A stretch of DNA of 64,000 nt from Massilia aquatica (GTDB lineage Bacteria; Pseudomonadota; Gammaproteobacteria; Burkholderiales; Burkholderiaceae_D): the NCBI RefSeq assembly GCF_011682045.1, contig NZ_VVIW01000016.1, forward strand, positions 103,506 to 167,505, read 5' to 3'. Both the position numbers and the translations under genes were made by a program. Of this stretch, positions 7,781 to 17,585 are shown in pieces. The notes under the pieces are model-generated. The model made no database searches. It had not been told where the DNA came from and saw only the letters and a program-made list of their open reading frames with translations. Position 1 is the first letter of the stretch. Every line of letters begins with the position of its first letter.

Positions 7781-8550
7781 GCGTGAGCACCTCCCAGGTA
7801 GGCTTCGATCACTGCCGGATTTTTCTGTATGTCGGCCGGTAAGCCTTCCGCGATGGGTTTGCCGTATTCGAGCACGGTGATGCGGTCGCACAGCCCCATC
7901 ATCAATTTGACGTCGTGCTCGATCAGCAGCACGGTCTTGCCTTCGTTCTTGATCTTGATCAGCAGCTCGCGCAGCGCCAGTTTTTCGGTCGCGTTCATGC
8001 CGGCCGCCGGCTCATCGAGCGCCAGCAGTTGCGGGTCGGTCGCCAGGGCGCGCGCAATTTCCAAGCGGCGCTGGTCGCCGTAGGACAGGAATTTGGCGGT
8101 GCGCTTGGCAAACGCGCCGATGCCGACAAAATCGAGCAATTCCTGCGCGCGCGCGCGGATCGCCGCTTCTTCCAGGCGCGCCGCCTTGTGCCGGAACACT
8201 GCGCCGAACACGCCTTGATGGGTGCGCACATGGCAGCCGACCATCACGTTCTCTAACGCCGTCATCTCGCCGAACAGGCGGATGTTCTGGAAAGTGCGGG
8301 CAATCCCGGCCTTGGCCACCAGGTGCGGGGCCGACGGCGAATACGGTTTGCCGGCCAGCTCGAAGGTGCCGGTATCGGGCTGGTACAGCCCGGTGATCAC
8401 GTTGAAAAAAGTGGTCTTGCCGGCGCCGTTCGGGCCGATCAGGCCGTAAATCTGGCCGCGCATGATCTTGATGCCGACGTTGGTCAGCGCTTGCAAACCA
8501 CCGAAGCGTTTATTAACGCCGTCGATCTGGAGAATGACTTGTTCGCTCAT
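7777..8550 (-). CDS. livG: Branched-chain amino acid-type ABC transporter ATPase LivG
   Basis: Second ATPase of the importer, 257 aa. Walker A GPNGAGKTT, the long helical insertion after the Q-loop typical of LivG (VFRHKAARLEEAAIRARAQELLDF), signature LSYGDQRRLEIARAL, Walker B LLALDEPAAGMN and LIEHDVKLMM as the H-loop. It sits 21 bp after livM and overlaps livF by 4 bp. Heterodimerises with LivF under the LivHM permease. Confidence 0.95.
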   Translation of the reverse strand: MSEQVILQIDGVNKRFGGLQALTNVGIKIMRGQIYGLIGPNGAGKTTFFNVITGLYQPDTGTFELAGKPYSPSAPHLVAKAGIARTFQNIRLFGEMTALENVMVGCHVRTHQGVFGAVFRHKAARLEEAAIRARAQELLDFVGIGAFAKRTAKFLSYGDQRRLEIARALATDPQLLALDEPAAGMNATEKLALRELLIKIKNEGKTVLLIEHDVKLMMGLCDRITVLEYGKPIAEGLPADIQKNPAVIEAYLGGAHA

Positions 8551-8571
8551 CTGGATTTCCTCACGCGGCCA

Positions 8572-9780
<1,209 letters not shown>

Positions 9781-9798
9781 GATGTTCCTTTTCTGTGC

Positions 9799-10728
9799 TC
9801 AGGCACGGTCGGCGACGCGCTCGCCCATGATGCCCGATGGCCGGATCGTGAGCACGATGATCAGCACGACAAAGGCGAAAATATCCTGGTAGTGGCTGCC
9901 CAAAAAGCCGCCGGTGGCCGCGCCGATGTAGCCGGCGCCGAGCGCTTCGATCAGGCCGAGCAGAATGCCGCCGATCATGGCGCCGTAAATATTGCCAATG
10001 CCGCCCAGCACTGCGGCCGAGAAGGCTTTCAAGCCGGGCAGGAAACCCATCGCGAACTGAATCGAGGAATAGTTGGCGCCCCACATCACCCCGGCCACGG
10101 CGGCCAATGCCGCGCCGATGGCAAACGTGGCCACGATGACCTTGTTGGAGTCGACCCCCATCAGGCCGGCCACGCGTGGATTTTCGGCGGTGGCGCGCAT
10201 GGCGCGACCCATCTTGGTTTTTTCGACCAGCAGCACCAGCGCGCCCATCGACATGCCCGCCAGCGCCAGCAGCAGCACCTGGGTCTGGGAAATCACGGCG
10301 CCGCCGATATGGATCGGCTCGCTTGAGAGCAGTTGCGGGAAGGACAACGGGCTGCGGCCCCAGATCATCATCGAGAACGTGGTGAGCAGGGTCGAAATGC
10401 CGATCGCGGTGATCAGGGGAGCAAGACGGGGAGCATTGCGCAGGCGCCGGTAGGCGACCCGTTCGATGAGGACATTGACGATCATGCACACCGGAATGGC
10501 GCCAATGATGGCAATCGCCAGGTTGACATACCCGGGCAGGCCGGGCGCGACGATCTCGAGCCCCTTGAGGATGGACAGGCCCACCATGGCGCCGATCATC
10601 AGCACGTCGCCGTGGGCGAAGTTAATCAGGTTGAGCACCCCGTACACCATGGTGTAACCCAGCGCGACCAGGGCATACATGCTGCCAAGCACAAGGCCGT
10701 TGATAATTTGTTGGATGAAGGTATCCAT
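9799..10728 (-). CDS. livH: Branched-chain amino acid-type ABC transporter permease LivH
   Basis: Inner-membrane permease of 309 aa, first gene of livHMGF. It begins MDTFIQQIINGLVLGSMYALVALGYTMVYG and carries NFAHGDVLMIGA and GGIGNIYGAMIGGILLGLIEALG, all characteristic of LivH. Its ATG lies only 24 nt after a strong terminator hairpin on the same strand, so expression probably depends on read-through or a regulated leader (see the leader ORF and terminator entries). Substrate cannot be told from LivH alone: Leu/Ile/Val, other amino acids or urea/amides are possible. Confidence 0.95.
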   Translation of the reverse strand: MDTFIQQIINGLVLGSMYALVALGYTMVYGVLNLINFAHGDVLMIGAMVGLSILKGLEIVAPGLPGYVNLAIAIIGAIPVCMIVNVLIERVAYRRLRNAPRLAPLITAIGISTLLTTFSMMIWGRSPLSFPQLLSSEPIHIGGAVISQTQVLLLALAGMSMGALVLLVEKTKMGRAMRATAENPRVAGLMGVDSNKVIVATFAIGAALAAVAGVMWGANYSSIQFAMGFLPGLKAFSAAVLGGIGNIYGAMIGGILLGLIEALGAGYIGAATGGFLGSHYQDIFAFVVLIIVLTIRPSGIMGERVADRA

Positions 10729-10751
10729 GATGACCCCGTTTCAATTCGATC

Positions 10752-10791
10752 TAACAAAAACGGCACCCGGAGAAATCCCCGTAGTGCCGCT
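10752..10791 (-). terminator. Intrinsic terminator/attenuator in the livH leader
   Basis: On the minus strand CGGCAC...GTGCCG forms a stem extended by CGGGG/CTCCG around a short loop, followed by TTTTTGTTA. It ends 24 nt before the livH ATG. It is 215 nt past the ispH stop, so besides ending ispH transcripts it must be crossed by any RNA that expresses livHMGF. Confidence 0.7.
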
Positions 10792-10806
10792 CCTGGCCTG
10801 ACGCTG

Positions 10807-10854
10807 CTAGTACACTCGCCGCCGTCCCTGGCCACGGGACCGGCGGTTTTTCAT
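10807..10854 (-). CDS. Putative Arg-rich leader peptide upstream of livHMGF
   Basis: A 15-codon frame reading MKNRRSRGQGRRRVY, with six arginines, ends 16 nt before the terminator stem that precedes livH. Its Arg codons lie inside a second stable hairpin (CCGCCGGTCCC...GGGACGGCGG, 10819-10847). The arrangement of short amino-acid-biased ORF, hairpin and terminator resembles ribosome-mediated attenuation. Caveats: no clear Shine-Dalgarno, and a GC-rich stem read in this frame yields CGN Arg codons by chance. A weak TATGAT -10-like box lies at 10924-10929 on this strand. Confidence 0.3.
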   Translation of the reverse strand: MKNRRSRGQGRRRVY

Positions 10855-11006
10855 GTCTTTGCTGCAACCGTGCGTCATCAGAACGAACATGACGTCCTGA
10901 TGACAAAACATCCGAGCGTCAACATCATAACGAGGTTTGGAAAAAACTAATATCGGAAAATCACACGTGTTCCGAATTTAATTTTGACAAACATCCATCT
11001 TTTGGG

Positions 11007-11954
11007 TTATGCAACCCCGGCCTTGATCCCGTCGAGTCCCTTGGGCAGGGGGAAGGTTACGTGCTCTTCCACGCCGTCGAGCGCGCGCACGCTGCGTGCA
11101 CCGAGTTCCTTGAGGCGGTCGATCACGGCCTGGACCAGCACTTCCGGCGCCGAGGCTCCGGCCGTGACGCCGATGCGCAGCTTGCCGACCAGCCATTGCG
11201 GATCGATCTGCGAGGCGTTGTCGACCATGTAGGCCGGCGTGCCTTTCTTTTCCGCCACTTCGCGCAGGCGGTTCGAGTTCGAACTGTTGGGGCTGCCGAC
11301 GACGATCACCACTTCCACCTGGGGCGCCATGAACTTGACCGCTTCCTGGCGGTTGGTGGTGGCGTAGCAGATATCGCCCTTCTTCGGCTCGATGATGTTC
11401 GGGAACTTTTCCTTGAGCGCGGCGATGATGTCGGCCGTGTCATCCACCGACAAGGTGGTTTGCGACACGTAAGCCAGCTGGTCGGGGGTTTTGACCTGCA
11501 AGGTGGCTACGTCGGCCACGGTTTCGACCAGATGCATGCCCTCCTCGGTCTGGCCCATGGTGCCTTCGACTTCCGGATGGCCGTCGTGGCCGATCATGAC
11601 GATCTCGCAGCCCTGGCGCCGCATCTTGGCAACCTCGACGTGCACCTTGGTCACCAGCGGACAGGTGGCGTCGAAAATGGTCAGCCCGCGCGCTTCGGCT
11701 TCGGCGCGCACCGCTTTCGAGACGCCGTGGGCGGAAAACACCAGGGTGTTGCCGGCCGGGACATCGTCGAGTTCCTCGATGAAGATCGCGCCCTTGTTGC
11801 GCAAGTCTTCCACCACGTAGGCGTTGTGCACGATTTCGTGGCGCACATAGATCGGCGCGCCGAATTGTTGCAGGGCGCGCTCGACGATTTCGATTGCGCG
11901 GTCGACGCCGGCGCAAAAACCGCGCGGCTGGGCCAGGAGAATTTCGCTGTCCAT
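11007..11954 (-). CDS. ispH: 4-hydroxy-3-methylbut-2-enyl diphosphate reductase
   Basis: Last enzyme of the MEP isoprenoid pathway, converting HMBPP to IPP and DMAPP with a [4Fe-4S] cluster. 315 aa, full length. The three cluster cysteines are visible at Cys14 ([11 protein letters not shown]), Cys98 (DATCPLV) and Cys196 ([11 protein letters not shown]). It lies 61 bp downstream of fkpB on the same strand, the gene order also known from enterobacteria (lspA-fkpB-ispH). Confidence 0.97.
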   Translation of the reverse strand: MDSEILLAQPRGFCAGVDRAIEIVERALQQFGAPIYVRHEIVHNAYVVEDLRNKGAIFIEELDDVPAGNTLVFSAHGVSKAVRAEAEARGLTIFDATCPLVTKVHVEVAKMRRQGCEIVMIGHDGHPEVEGTMGQTEEGMHLVETVADVATLQVKTPDQLAYVSQTTLSVDDTADIIAALKEKFPNIIEPKKGDICYATTNRQEAVKFMAPQVEVVIVVGSPNSSNSNRLREVAEKKGTPAYMVDNASQIDPQWLVGKLRIGVTAGASAPEVLVQAVIDRLKELGARSVRALDGVEEHVTFPLPKGLDGIKAGVA

Positions 11955-12015
11955 GATGAGCCTCTGTATTATCTATACAACAGTTGTTTATGCAACGCTA
12001 ATTAAAGTACCTAAA

Positions 12016-12471
12016 TTAAAGTACCGAGATCAGGCGTACTTCGAATTGCAGCGACTGGCCGGCCAGCGGGTGGTTGAAGTCGAAGGTGACCGCATCCTCG
12101 CCGAACTGGCGCAGCACGCCGGCGAAGCGGCCGCCGCCCGGCGCGGCGAAGTCGACCAGGTCGCCCACTTTATAGTCGGCGCCGGGGGCTGAGTTGTCAT
12201 CCAGGGTGGCGCGCGAGACATCGCGCACCAGCTCCGGGTTGCGCTCGCCAAAGGCTTGCGCCGGGGCCAGCTGGAAGGTCTGGTGCGTGCCTTCTGGCAA
12301 GCCCAGCAGGCAGGTTTCGAGGAAAGGCGCGAGCTGGCCGCTGCCCATCATCAGGGTGGCCGGGTTGCCGGCGAAAGTCGTGATCAGATCGGTGCCGTCT
12401 TGCGTGGCCAGCCGGTAATGCAGGGTCAGGTAGGCCGATTCGGTGACGACGGCGGGGGTAGTAGTGGACAT
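12016..12471 (-). CDS. fkpB: FKBP-type peptidyl-prolyl isomerase, SlpA/FkpB type
   Basis: Cytoplasmic proline isomerase/chaperone of 151 aa. The FKBP core (LTLHYRLATQDG near the start, GTHQTFQLAPAQAFGERNPELV in the middle) has the inserted IF domain (DFAAPGGGRFAGVLRQFGEDAVTFDFNHPLAGQ) that marks the SlyD/SlpA branch; there is no His-rich metal tail, so SlpA rather than SlyD. The frame is open upstream; the ATG at 12471 is chosen for size. Likely co-transcribed with ispH. Confidence 0.9.
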   Translation of the reverse strand: MSTTTPAVVTESAYLTLHYRLATQDGTDLITTFAGNPATLMMGSGQLAPFLETCLLGLPEGTHQTFQLAPAQAFGERNPELVRDVSRATLDDNSAPGADYKVGDLVDFAAPGGGRFAGVLRQFGEDAVTFDFNHPLAGQSLQFEVRLISVL

Positions 12472-12574
12472 GGTCGGTATCGAGGCGTGCAAAGCACCAT
12501 TGTAAGCCACCGGGGGCCGGATAGCCTCGCCTGTCCGCATTTTGATGACGGCCGGAACGGCGGCGCGCACCCGA

Positions 12575-13966
12575 TCAGCAACCGCAGCCGTAGCTGAAAT
12601 AGTCGCTGCCGAGCACTTTCCAGGCACCGTTGATGTTGACCAGCACCAGCCGGTACCAGCGGTCGTCGGTGATGGTGGTTCGGCGCACGATATCGCCCGG
12701 CCCCTTGCCCTCCCCTTCCCACACGGCCAGGTCGGCAATGCCGTCGGCGTTCAGGTCGTAGTAGAGATGGGTGCCTTTGACAAAACCTGTGCTGGCGCGC
12801 GCGAGCGTCACGCGCGTCTGGCTGACCTTCGCCGGGCCGGACGGCAGGTCGAGCGTGGTGTAGAAAGCGAACAGGCTGCCGGGCGGCTGGGTGTTCTCTT
12901 TCTTGTTGGCGGCGGCCAGTTTGCCGAAGAAACGCCACGGGCCGGCGTCGGCCGCGCCGTAGGCAAAGCCGGGCACCCAGCCCTGGCATGCGGGGGCGTC
13001 AAGATGGCGCCACAGGGTCTCGGTCTTGCTGATCAGGCTGGGCTGGACGCGCAGGGCGCCGTCGCGGTCGAGCCGGACCCGGTTGACGGGACGCACCAGG
13101 GTGTCGGTGCGGCTGAGCATGTCGTACAAACCAGGAGACTCGTCGTCTTCGCTCACCTGGACTGGCTTGGGACGCGGCATAACCTGCTGCCGGAACTTGA
13201 TGCCGAAGCGCCCGCCCGCCTGTTCGGCAGAGCTGTCCGGCGGCGCCACCTCGGCTTCGCTGCGGAACAGCGAGGGTGTCACCGCGCTGAACTCGAGCGC
13301 GCCGATCAGGCCGGAGAGACGGCGCCGGCCGGCGGCTTCGTCACTGTTGAACAGCTCGCTGGGCGACAGTCCGACCTGCTCGCGCAGGCCGGCGGCAGTC
13401 TCCGATGCTTGCTCGGCACCGGCCTTGTCCTGCGCGCGCAGGCGCAGCCCATTGCGCTTGAGTTCGGCCCAGTCGGCGAACGGCGCGGGTTTGGCGGCGT
13501 GCATACCCAGCGCCAGGTGCGCCTTCATTTTTTCCAGCGCCTCGCTGCGCGGGAATGGTCCCTGCTGCTTGATGCGCAGGTTGCGATCCCTGAGCGATTG
13601 CGCATAGCGCTCCAGGTTGCTCCAGTCCGGCTGCTGCCAGAACGCGCGCTCCGGGTCAGGCTCTGCCGGACGTGGTTTTCCCTGCGCATCAACGGCAATC
13701 ACCGGTGCGCGCATCAGATAACGGCAGGCGGTGTAGCCGGCCGTACCGTCTGCGGTGCGGATTGCGCAGTAGCCGACCGCGCTTTCCTCGCGCACCAGGG
13801 TGACCACGCTGTTATGCGGCAGGCGCGCCACGGCGGGCGCGTCGGACTGCGGCCCGGCGCGCAGGATGACGTCGTGGCCGTCGACCCAGCGCTGCGCCTG
13901 TGCGGCGGGCGCCGCCTGGGCCAGAGGGATCAGCAGGGCCATTCCTGCCAGGGCAATTATTCGCAT
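12575..13966 (-). CDS. Secreted SH3-domain protein of unknown function
   Basis: 463 aa with a signal peptide (MRIIALAGMALLIPLAQAAPA) and an SH3b-like segment at about residues 25-85 (WVDGHDVILRAGPQSDAPAVARLPHNS...GYCAIRTADGTAGYTACRYLM), typical of exported cell-wall-facing proteins. The C-terminal third contains YYDLNADGIADLAVWEGEG, an FG-GAP/EF-hand-like block, and ends in GCGC. The middle is unassigned. Start at 13966 chosen because the signal peptide begins there; in-frame upstream codons are GC-shadow. Stands alone; divergent to radC. Confidence 0.75.
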   Translation of the reverse strand: MRIIALAGMALLIPLAQAAPAAQAQRWVDGHDVILRAGPQSDAPAVARLPHNSVVTLVREESAVGYCAIRTADGTAGYTACRYLMRAPVIAVDAQGKPRPAEPDPERAFWQQPDWSNLERYAQSLRDRNLRIKQQGPFPRSEALEKMKAHLALGMHAAKPAPFADWAELKRNGLRLRAQDKAGAEQASETAAGLREQVGLSPSELFNSDEAAGRRRLSGLIGALEFSAVTPSLFRSEAEVAPPDSSAEQAGGRFGIKFRQQVMPRPKPVQVSEDDESPGLYDMLSRTDTLVRPVNRVRLDRDGALRVQPSLISKTETLWRHLDAPACQGWVPGFAYGAADAGPWRFFGKLAAANKKENTQPPGSLFAFYTTLDLPSGPAKVSQTRVTLARASTGFVKGTHLYYDLNADGIADLAVWEGEGKGPGDIVRRTTITDDRWYRLVLVNINGAWKVLGSDYFSYGCGC

Positions 13967-14153
13967 GCAAGCATCCGTCGATGTCAAAAAGCGCTCCAGG
14001 TTCCCGCCGATTCTCATGGCGGGATCAGTAAGGCGCGCCCCGGCACGCCGATAATGGGATGTCGTGCTGCGATCCGACCAGCCAATGCTCGCCTTGATAG
14101 CCGTTCGCATGACGTTCACCATGTTGCAAGTTTAACCTTGAATTGGAGGCGCG

Positions 14154-14828
14154 ATGGGAATCAAGGACTGGCCAGAACAGCAGCGTCCGCGCGAGCGGCT
14201 CATCAGCGAAGGGGCGTCTGCCCTGTCCGATCCGGAATTGCTGGCCGTATTCCTGCGCGTGGGCGTGCGCGGCAAAAGCGCGGTCGAGCTCGGACACGAC
14301 CTGCTGCTGCGCTTCGGGTCGATCAACGGTCTGTTCGGCGCCAGCCTGATCCAGCTTTCCACGGTGCACGGCCTGGGACCGGCCAAGTTTGCGCAATTGC
14401 AGGCCGTAATGGAACTGGCCCAGCGCGCCATCGGCGAGCGGCTCGAAAGCGGCGAGCTGTTGAACTCGCCGGAAGCGGTGCGCCAATACCTGCGCATGCT
14501 ACTGGGCCGCCAGCCGCACGAATCCTTCCTGGTGCTGTTCCTGGACGTGAAAAACCGCCTGATCGCCTGCGAAGAAATGTTTCGCGGCACCCTGACCCAC
14601 ACCAGCGTGCATCCGCGTGAGGTGGTCAAGGCGGCGCTGGCGCGCAACGCGGCAAGTATCTTGCTGGCACACAACCACCCGTCCGGCACGCCCGATCCGA
14701 GCGAAGCCGACCTGTTGCTGACCCGTTCGCTGGTGCAAGCCCTGGCGCTGATCGATGTGCGCGTGCTGGACCATTTTGTTGTCGCCGGACCCCACGTACA
14801 CTCGTTCGCCGAGCACGGCCAGATGTAG
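14154..14828 (+). CDS. radC: RadC family protein (JAMM/MPN+ domain)
   Basis: 224 aa. N-terminal helix-hairpin-helix-like UPF0758_N region ([37 protein letters not shown]) and a C-terminal JAB/MPN domain with the zinc motif [14 protein letters not shown]. Named for a supposed role in DNA repair, but the RadC activity is biochemically unsettled; the JAMM motif suggests a metallohydrolase. Start has GGAGGCGCG just upstream. Lies before rpmB-rpmG as in many proteobacteria. Confidence 0.95.
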   Translation: MGIKDWPEQQRPRERLISEGASALSDPELLAVFLRVGVRGKSAVELGHDLLLRFGSINGLFGASLIQLSTVHGLGPAKFAQLQAVMELAQRAIGERLESGELLNSPEAVRQYLRMLLGRQPHESFLVLFLDVKNRLIACEEMFRGTLTHTSVHPREVVKAALARNAASILLAHNHPSGTPDPSEADLLLTRSLVQALALIDVRVLDHFVVAGPHVHSFAEHGQM

Positions 14829-14917
14829 CCACGGCAGCGTCGGGCTTACGCAGTCTGGCGAGCACCCCAAATGTTAAATTTTTGCGATCATAAGACACAA
14901 TTGTTTTTCACAAGTCG

Positions 14918-14947
14918 TTGATTTAACTTCGCTTTTCACGCTATACT
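14918..14947 (+). promoter_or_regulatory. Predicted promoter of rpmB-rpmG
   Basis: TTGATT (14918-14923) and TATACT (14942-14947) with an 18-bp spacer, 40 bp upstream of rpmB, in an AT-rich stretch after radC. Confidence 0.6.
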
Positions 14948-14986
14948 CTTGTTTTTCCAATTTTGGATATATTCAAGGAGTGCGCT

Positions 14987-15223
14987 ATGGCACGTGTTTG
15001 CCAAGTAACTGGCAAGGGCCCGATGGTTGGTAACAACGTCTCCCACGCTAACAACAAAACGAAGCGTCGTTTTTTGCCTAACCTGCAAAATCGTCGTATT
15101 TTTGTGGAATCGGAAAACCGCTGGGTCTCCCTGCGCCTGTCCAACGCCGGTCTGCGCGTAATCGACAAAGTCGGCATCGATGCCGTGCTGGTCGACATGC
15201 GTGCCCGTGGCGAAAAAGTTTAA
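14987..15223 (+). CDS. rpmB: 50S ribosomal protein L28
   Basis: 78 aa, full length. [21 protein letters not shown] is the universal L28 start, and [15 protein letters not shown] follows. The upstream in-frame ATG at 14963 is rejected because AAGGAG lies 6 nt before 14987. Transcribed with rpmG 13 bp downstream. Confidence 0.98.
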   Translation: MARVCQVTGKGPMVGNNVSHANNKTKRRFLPNLQNRRIFVESENRWVSLRLSNAGLRVIDKVGIDAVLVDMRARGEKV

Positions 15224-15236
15224 TTAGGGAGCTATC

Positions 15237-15404
15237 ATGGCAAAAACTGGCCGCGACAAAATCAAGCTGGAATCGACCGCAGGTACGGGTCACTTCTACA
15301 CCACCGATAAAAACAAACGCACGATGCCTGCTAAAATGGAGATCATGAAGTTCGATCCTAAAGCACGCAAGCACGTGATGTACAAAGAAACCAAGATCAA
15401 GTAA
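15237..15404 (+). CDS. rpmG: 50S ribosomal protein L33
   Basis: 55 aa, read directly from the sequence: [20 protein letters not shown] at the N-terminus and [13 protein letters not shown] at the C-terminus. It lacks the zinc CxxC pairs, so it is the cysteine-free (C-minus) form. GGGAG precedes the ATG. Operon with rpmB; a strong terminator follows at 15429. Confidence 0.98.
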   Translation: MAKTGRDKIKLESTAGTGHFYTTDKNKRTMPAKMEIMKFDPKARKHVMYKETKIK

Positions 15405-15428
15405 TCCGCGATCCCGATTTCAGTACCA

Positions 15429-15463
15429 GAAGAGCCGCCCACGCAAGTGCGCGGCTCTTTTGC
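15429..15463 (+). terminator. Rho-independent terminator of rpmB-rpmG
   Basis: AGAGCCGC and GCGGCTCT form an 8-bp stem around a 12-nt loop, followed by TTTGCTTT. It also abuts the end of the convergent phosphatase gene. Confidence 0.88.
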
Positions 15464-15464
15464 T

Positions 15465-15977
15465 TTATATAGCCTCGCCTGCCGCGTCGCTTTGCGCTGC
15501 AATCTGCGCGCGCAGGCTGGCCACCAGGCCGTCGGCGGCGTCTTCAATATAGTCGAGGACAAGTTCGAAACCATCGACATCGCCACCGTATGGATCGGGC
15601 ACCACGTCCGAATCCGAGCGGGTGGCGAACTGCATCAGCAGGCCGATTTTATGGTGGTACTGCGGTGGGCAGGCACTTTTGAGCATGGAGATGTTCTGCC
15701 GGTCCATGCCATAAATATGATCGAAGTTCTCGAAATCGGCCAGGGTGATCTGGCGCGCGCGCTGGGCGGTCAGGTCGATGCCGCGGCGGGCGGCATGATC
15801 GCTCGAACGCGGGTCGGGCGCGTGGCCGATGCGATAATTCGAGGTCGCGGCCGAATCGATCAGCAGGAACGGATCGAGGCCGGCGGCGCTGGCGCGGCTG
15901 CGGAACACGCCCTCGGCGGTGGGCGAGCGGCAGTAGTTGGCCATGCAGACGAACAGGATGGCGATTTTTTTAGTCAT
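15465..15977 (-). CDS. Low-molecular-weight protein-tyrosine-phosphatase
   Basis: Cytoplasmic phosphatase of 170 aa. The P-loop reads FVCMANYCRSPTAEG (C-x5-R-S) and the general acid motif is DPYGG, both diagnostic. LMW-PTPs commonly dephosphorylate a tyrosine kinase of exopolysaccharide synthesis, but no polysaccharide genes are nearby, so an alternative role is open. Start uncertain: ATG at 15977 is used, an in-frame TTG lies at 15992; neither has a good Shine-Dalgarno. Confidence 0.92.
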   Translation of the reverse strand: MTKKIAILFVCMANYCRSPTAEGVFRSRASAAGLDPFLLIDSAATSNYRIGHAPDPRSSDHAARRGIDLTAQRARQITLADFENFDHIYGMDRQNISMLKSACPPQYHHKIGLLMQFATRSDSDVVPDPYGGDVDGFELVLDYIEDAADGLVASLRAQIAAQSDAAGEAI

Positions 15978-16041
15978 GGCATTTTCAGACAATGATGGAT
16001 TGTAAATAGGCAGCGCTTTTTACCGCCAGCCGTAAACGTCG

Positions 16042-16129
16042 AAACCGTCATTCCCGCGTCGGCGGGAATCCAAGCTCCTTCGCGTATCGGAGAGGCCTTG
16101 GATTCCCGCCTGCGCGGGAATGACGGTTT
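16042..16129. repeat. REP-type doublet (paired inverted hairpins)
   Basis: Left arm AAACCGTCATTCCCGC...GGCGGGAATCCAAG and right arm CTTGGATTCCCGCC...GCGGGAATGACGGTTT are near-perfect complements around a 22-nt centre, and each arm is itself a small hairpin. It lies between the phosphatase start and the desaturase end, both on the minus strand. Same design as 6845-6953. Confidence 0.8.
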
Positions 16130-16172
16130 GAAGTGCGGCGATGCCAGTGACGGCGTCGCGGCTACCAGCTTC

Positions 16173-17384
16173 TTATGCGTAACTGCGCAGGCGCAGCGAG
16201 AATTCCTGCAGCGACTTGATGCCGGACGCTTCGGCGCGGGTGCACCAGTCCTGCAACTGCTGCAGCAACTGGTCGCGCGTGAAGTGCGAGCGTTCCCAGA
16301 TCGCGCCCAGCTCCACGCGCATCTGGTGCATCGTTTCCAGTGCCTTGCTGTGCTGGAACAACTCGATCAATTGCTGCTTCTGCGGATCTTCCAGCTTGCC
16401 CGGCTCGCGCTGCAACAGCTTGCGCGACGATTTCAGGAAGCGTTTTTCCAGCTCGGCCTTGTGCTTGAGGTGCTCGAATTCGTCGTGCCAGGCTTGCTTG
16501 ACCGATTTGGCGTATTTCGCCATCACGTCATAGCGGTTGGCGATCACCGACTGCAAGGTTTCAAGGTCGGCCACCGTTTTGCCCGGTTCGAACACCGGCT
16601 TTGGCGCCACTTTCTTGACCTTGGCCAGGCCCAGCGTTTCCAGCACGCGGATATAAAACCAGCCAATATCGAATTCGTACCATTTCGACGACAGCTTGGC
16701 CGAGGTGGCAAAGGTGTGGTGATTATTATGCAGCTCTTCGCCGCCGATCAGAATGCCGAACGGGATGATATTGGTGGCCGCATCGGAGCAATCGTAATTG
16801 CGGTAGCCCCAATAATGGCCGATGCCGTTGATGATACCGGCCGCGGTAATCGGAATCCATGCCATCTGGATCGCCCAGATGGTCACGCCGATCACGCCGA
16901 ACAGGGCAAAATTGATGACCAGCAGCGCTGCGACGCCCTGCCAGCTGTAACGGGTATACAGATGACGCTCGATCCAGTCGGTGGGCGTGCCGTGACCGTA
17001 CTTTTCCATCGTTTCCAGGTTTTTCGACTCGGCGCGATACAGCTCGGCGCCTTCGAACAAGACTTTGCGGATGCCGCGTGTGACCGGGCTGTGCGGGTCT
17101 TCGGCGGTATCGCATTTGGCGTGGTGCTTGCGGTGGATCGCGGCCCATTCCTTGGTCACCTGGCCGGTGGTCAGCCACAGCCAGAAACGGAAAAAGTGAC
17201 TTGGAATCGCATGCAGGTCCAGCGCGCGGTGCGCCTGGTGGCGGTGTAAATAGATGGTGACGCTGGCAATCGTAATATGCGTTACGATCAGCGTGTAAAT
17301 CACGACTTCCCAGCCGGACAGGCCAATCAAACCCGTCGACATAAAATCGAGCACAGCATTCAAGGTGGTGCTAAACAAATCCAT
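16173..17384 (-). CDS. Membrane fatty acid desaturase (acyl-CoA/lipid delta-9 type)
   Basis: Integral membrane di-iron desaturase of 403 aa that introduces a double bond into acyl chains to adjust membrane fluidity. Histidine boxes are HRHQAH (47-52), HRKHH (84-88) and HNNHH (219-223). After the catalytic core there is a C-terminal extension of about 160 residues rich in charged helices (from FEPGKTVADLETLQ) that is longer than in minimal desaturases. Start at 17384 has GGAG upstream; the earlier in-frame ATG at 17450 lacks support. Confidence 0.92.
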   Translation of the reverse strand: MDLFSTTLNAVLDFMSTGLIGLSGWEVVIYTLIVTHITIASVTIYLHRHQAHRALDLHAIPSHFFRFWLWLTTGQVTKEWAAIHRKHHAKCDTAEDPHSPVTRGIRKVLFEGAELYRAESKNLETMEKYGHGTPTDWIERHLYTRYSWQGVAALLVINFALFGVIGVTIWAIQMAWIPITAAGIINGIGHYWGYRNYDCSDAATNIIPFGILIGGEELHNNHHTFATSAKLSSKWYEFDIGWFYIRVLETLGLAKVKKVAPKPVFEPGKTVADLETLQSVIANRYDVMAKYAKSVKQAWHDEFEHLKHKAELEKRFLKSSRKLLQREPGKLEDPQKQQLIELFQHSKALETMHQMRVELGAIWERSHFTRDQLLQQLQDWCTRAEASGIKSLQEFSLRLRSYA

Positions 17385-17585
17385 TACCGCTCCAAATTGG
17401 TGGTCGTTGTTATCTCGACAATGCCACATGGCAACGATCGAGTGAGTCATTTTACGACGATACCGTACCGCACGGTACGATTCTCACCAATCATTTCAGT
17501 AGGAATCCTCGAATACGCAGCGCAAGCGGCCCACCCGCGTCTGCAACGCGCCCACCCGGACCACCTTGCGGCAATCAGCTCAGGC

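Noticed and set aside
10819..10851. Plus-strand terminator (CCGCCG...CGGCGG plus T run)
   Set aside because: No plus-strand gene lies upstream; more likely the hairpin belongs to the minus-strand livH leader.
12542..14620. 692-codon plus-strand frame spanning the SH3 gene and radC
   Set aside because: It runs through the opposite-strand gene and overlaps radC in another frame; product has no domain character.
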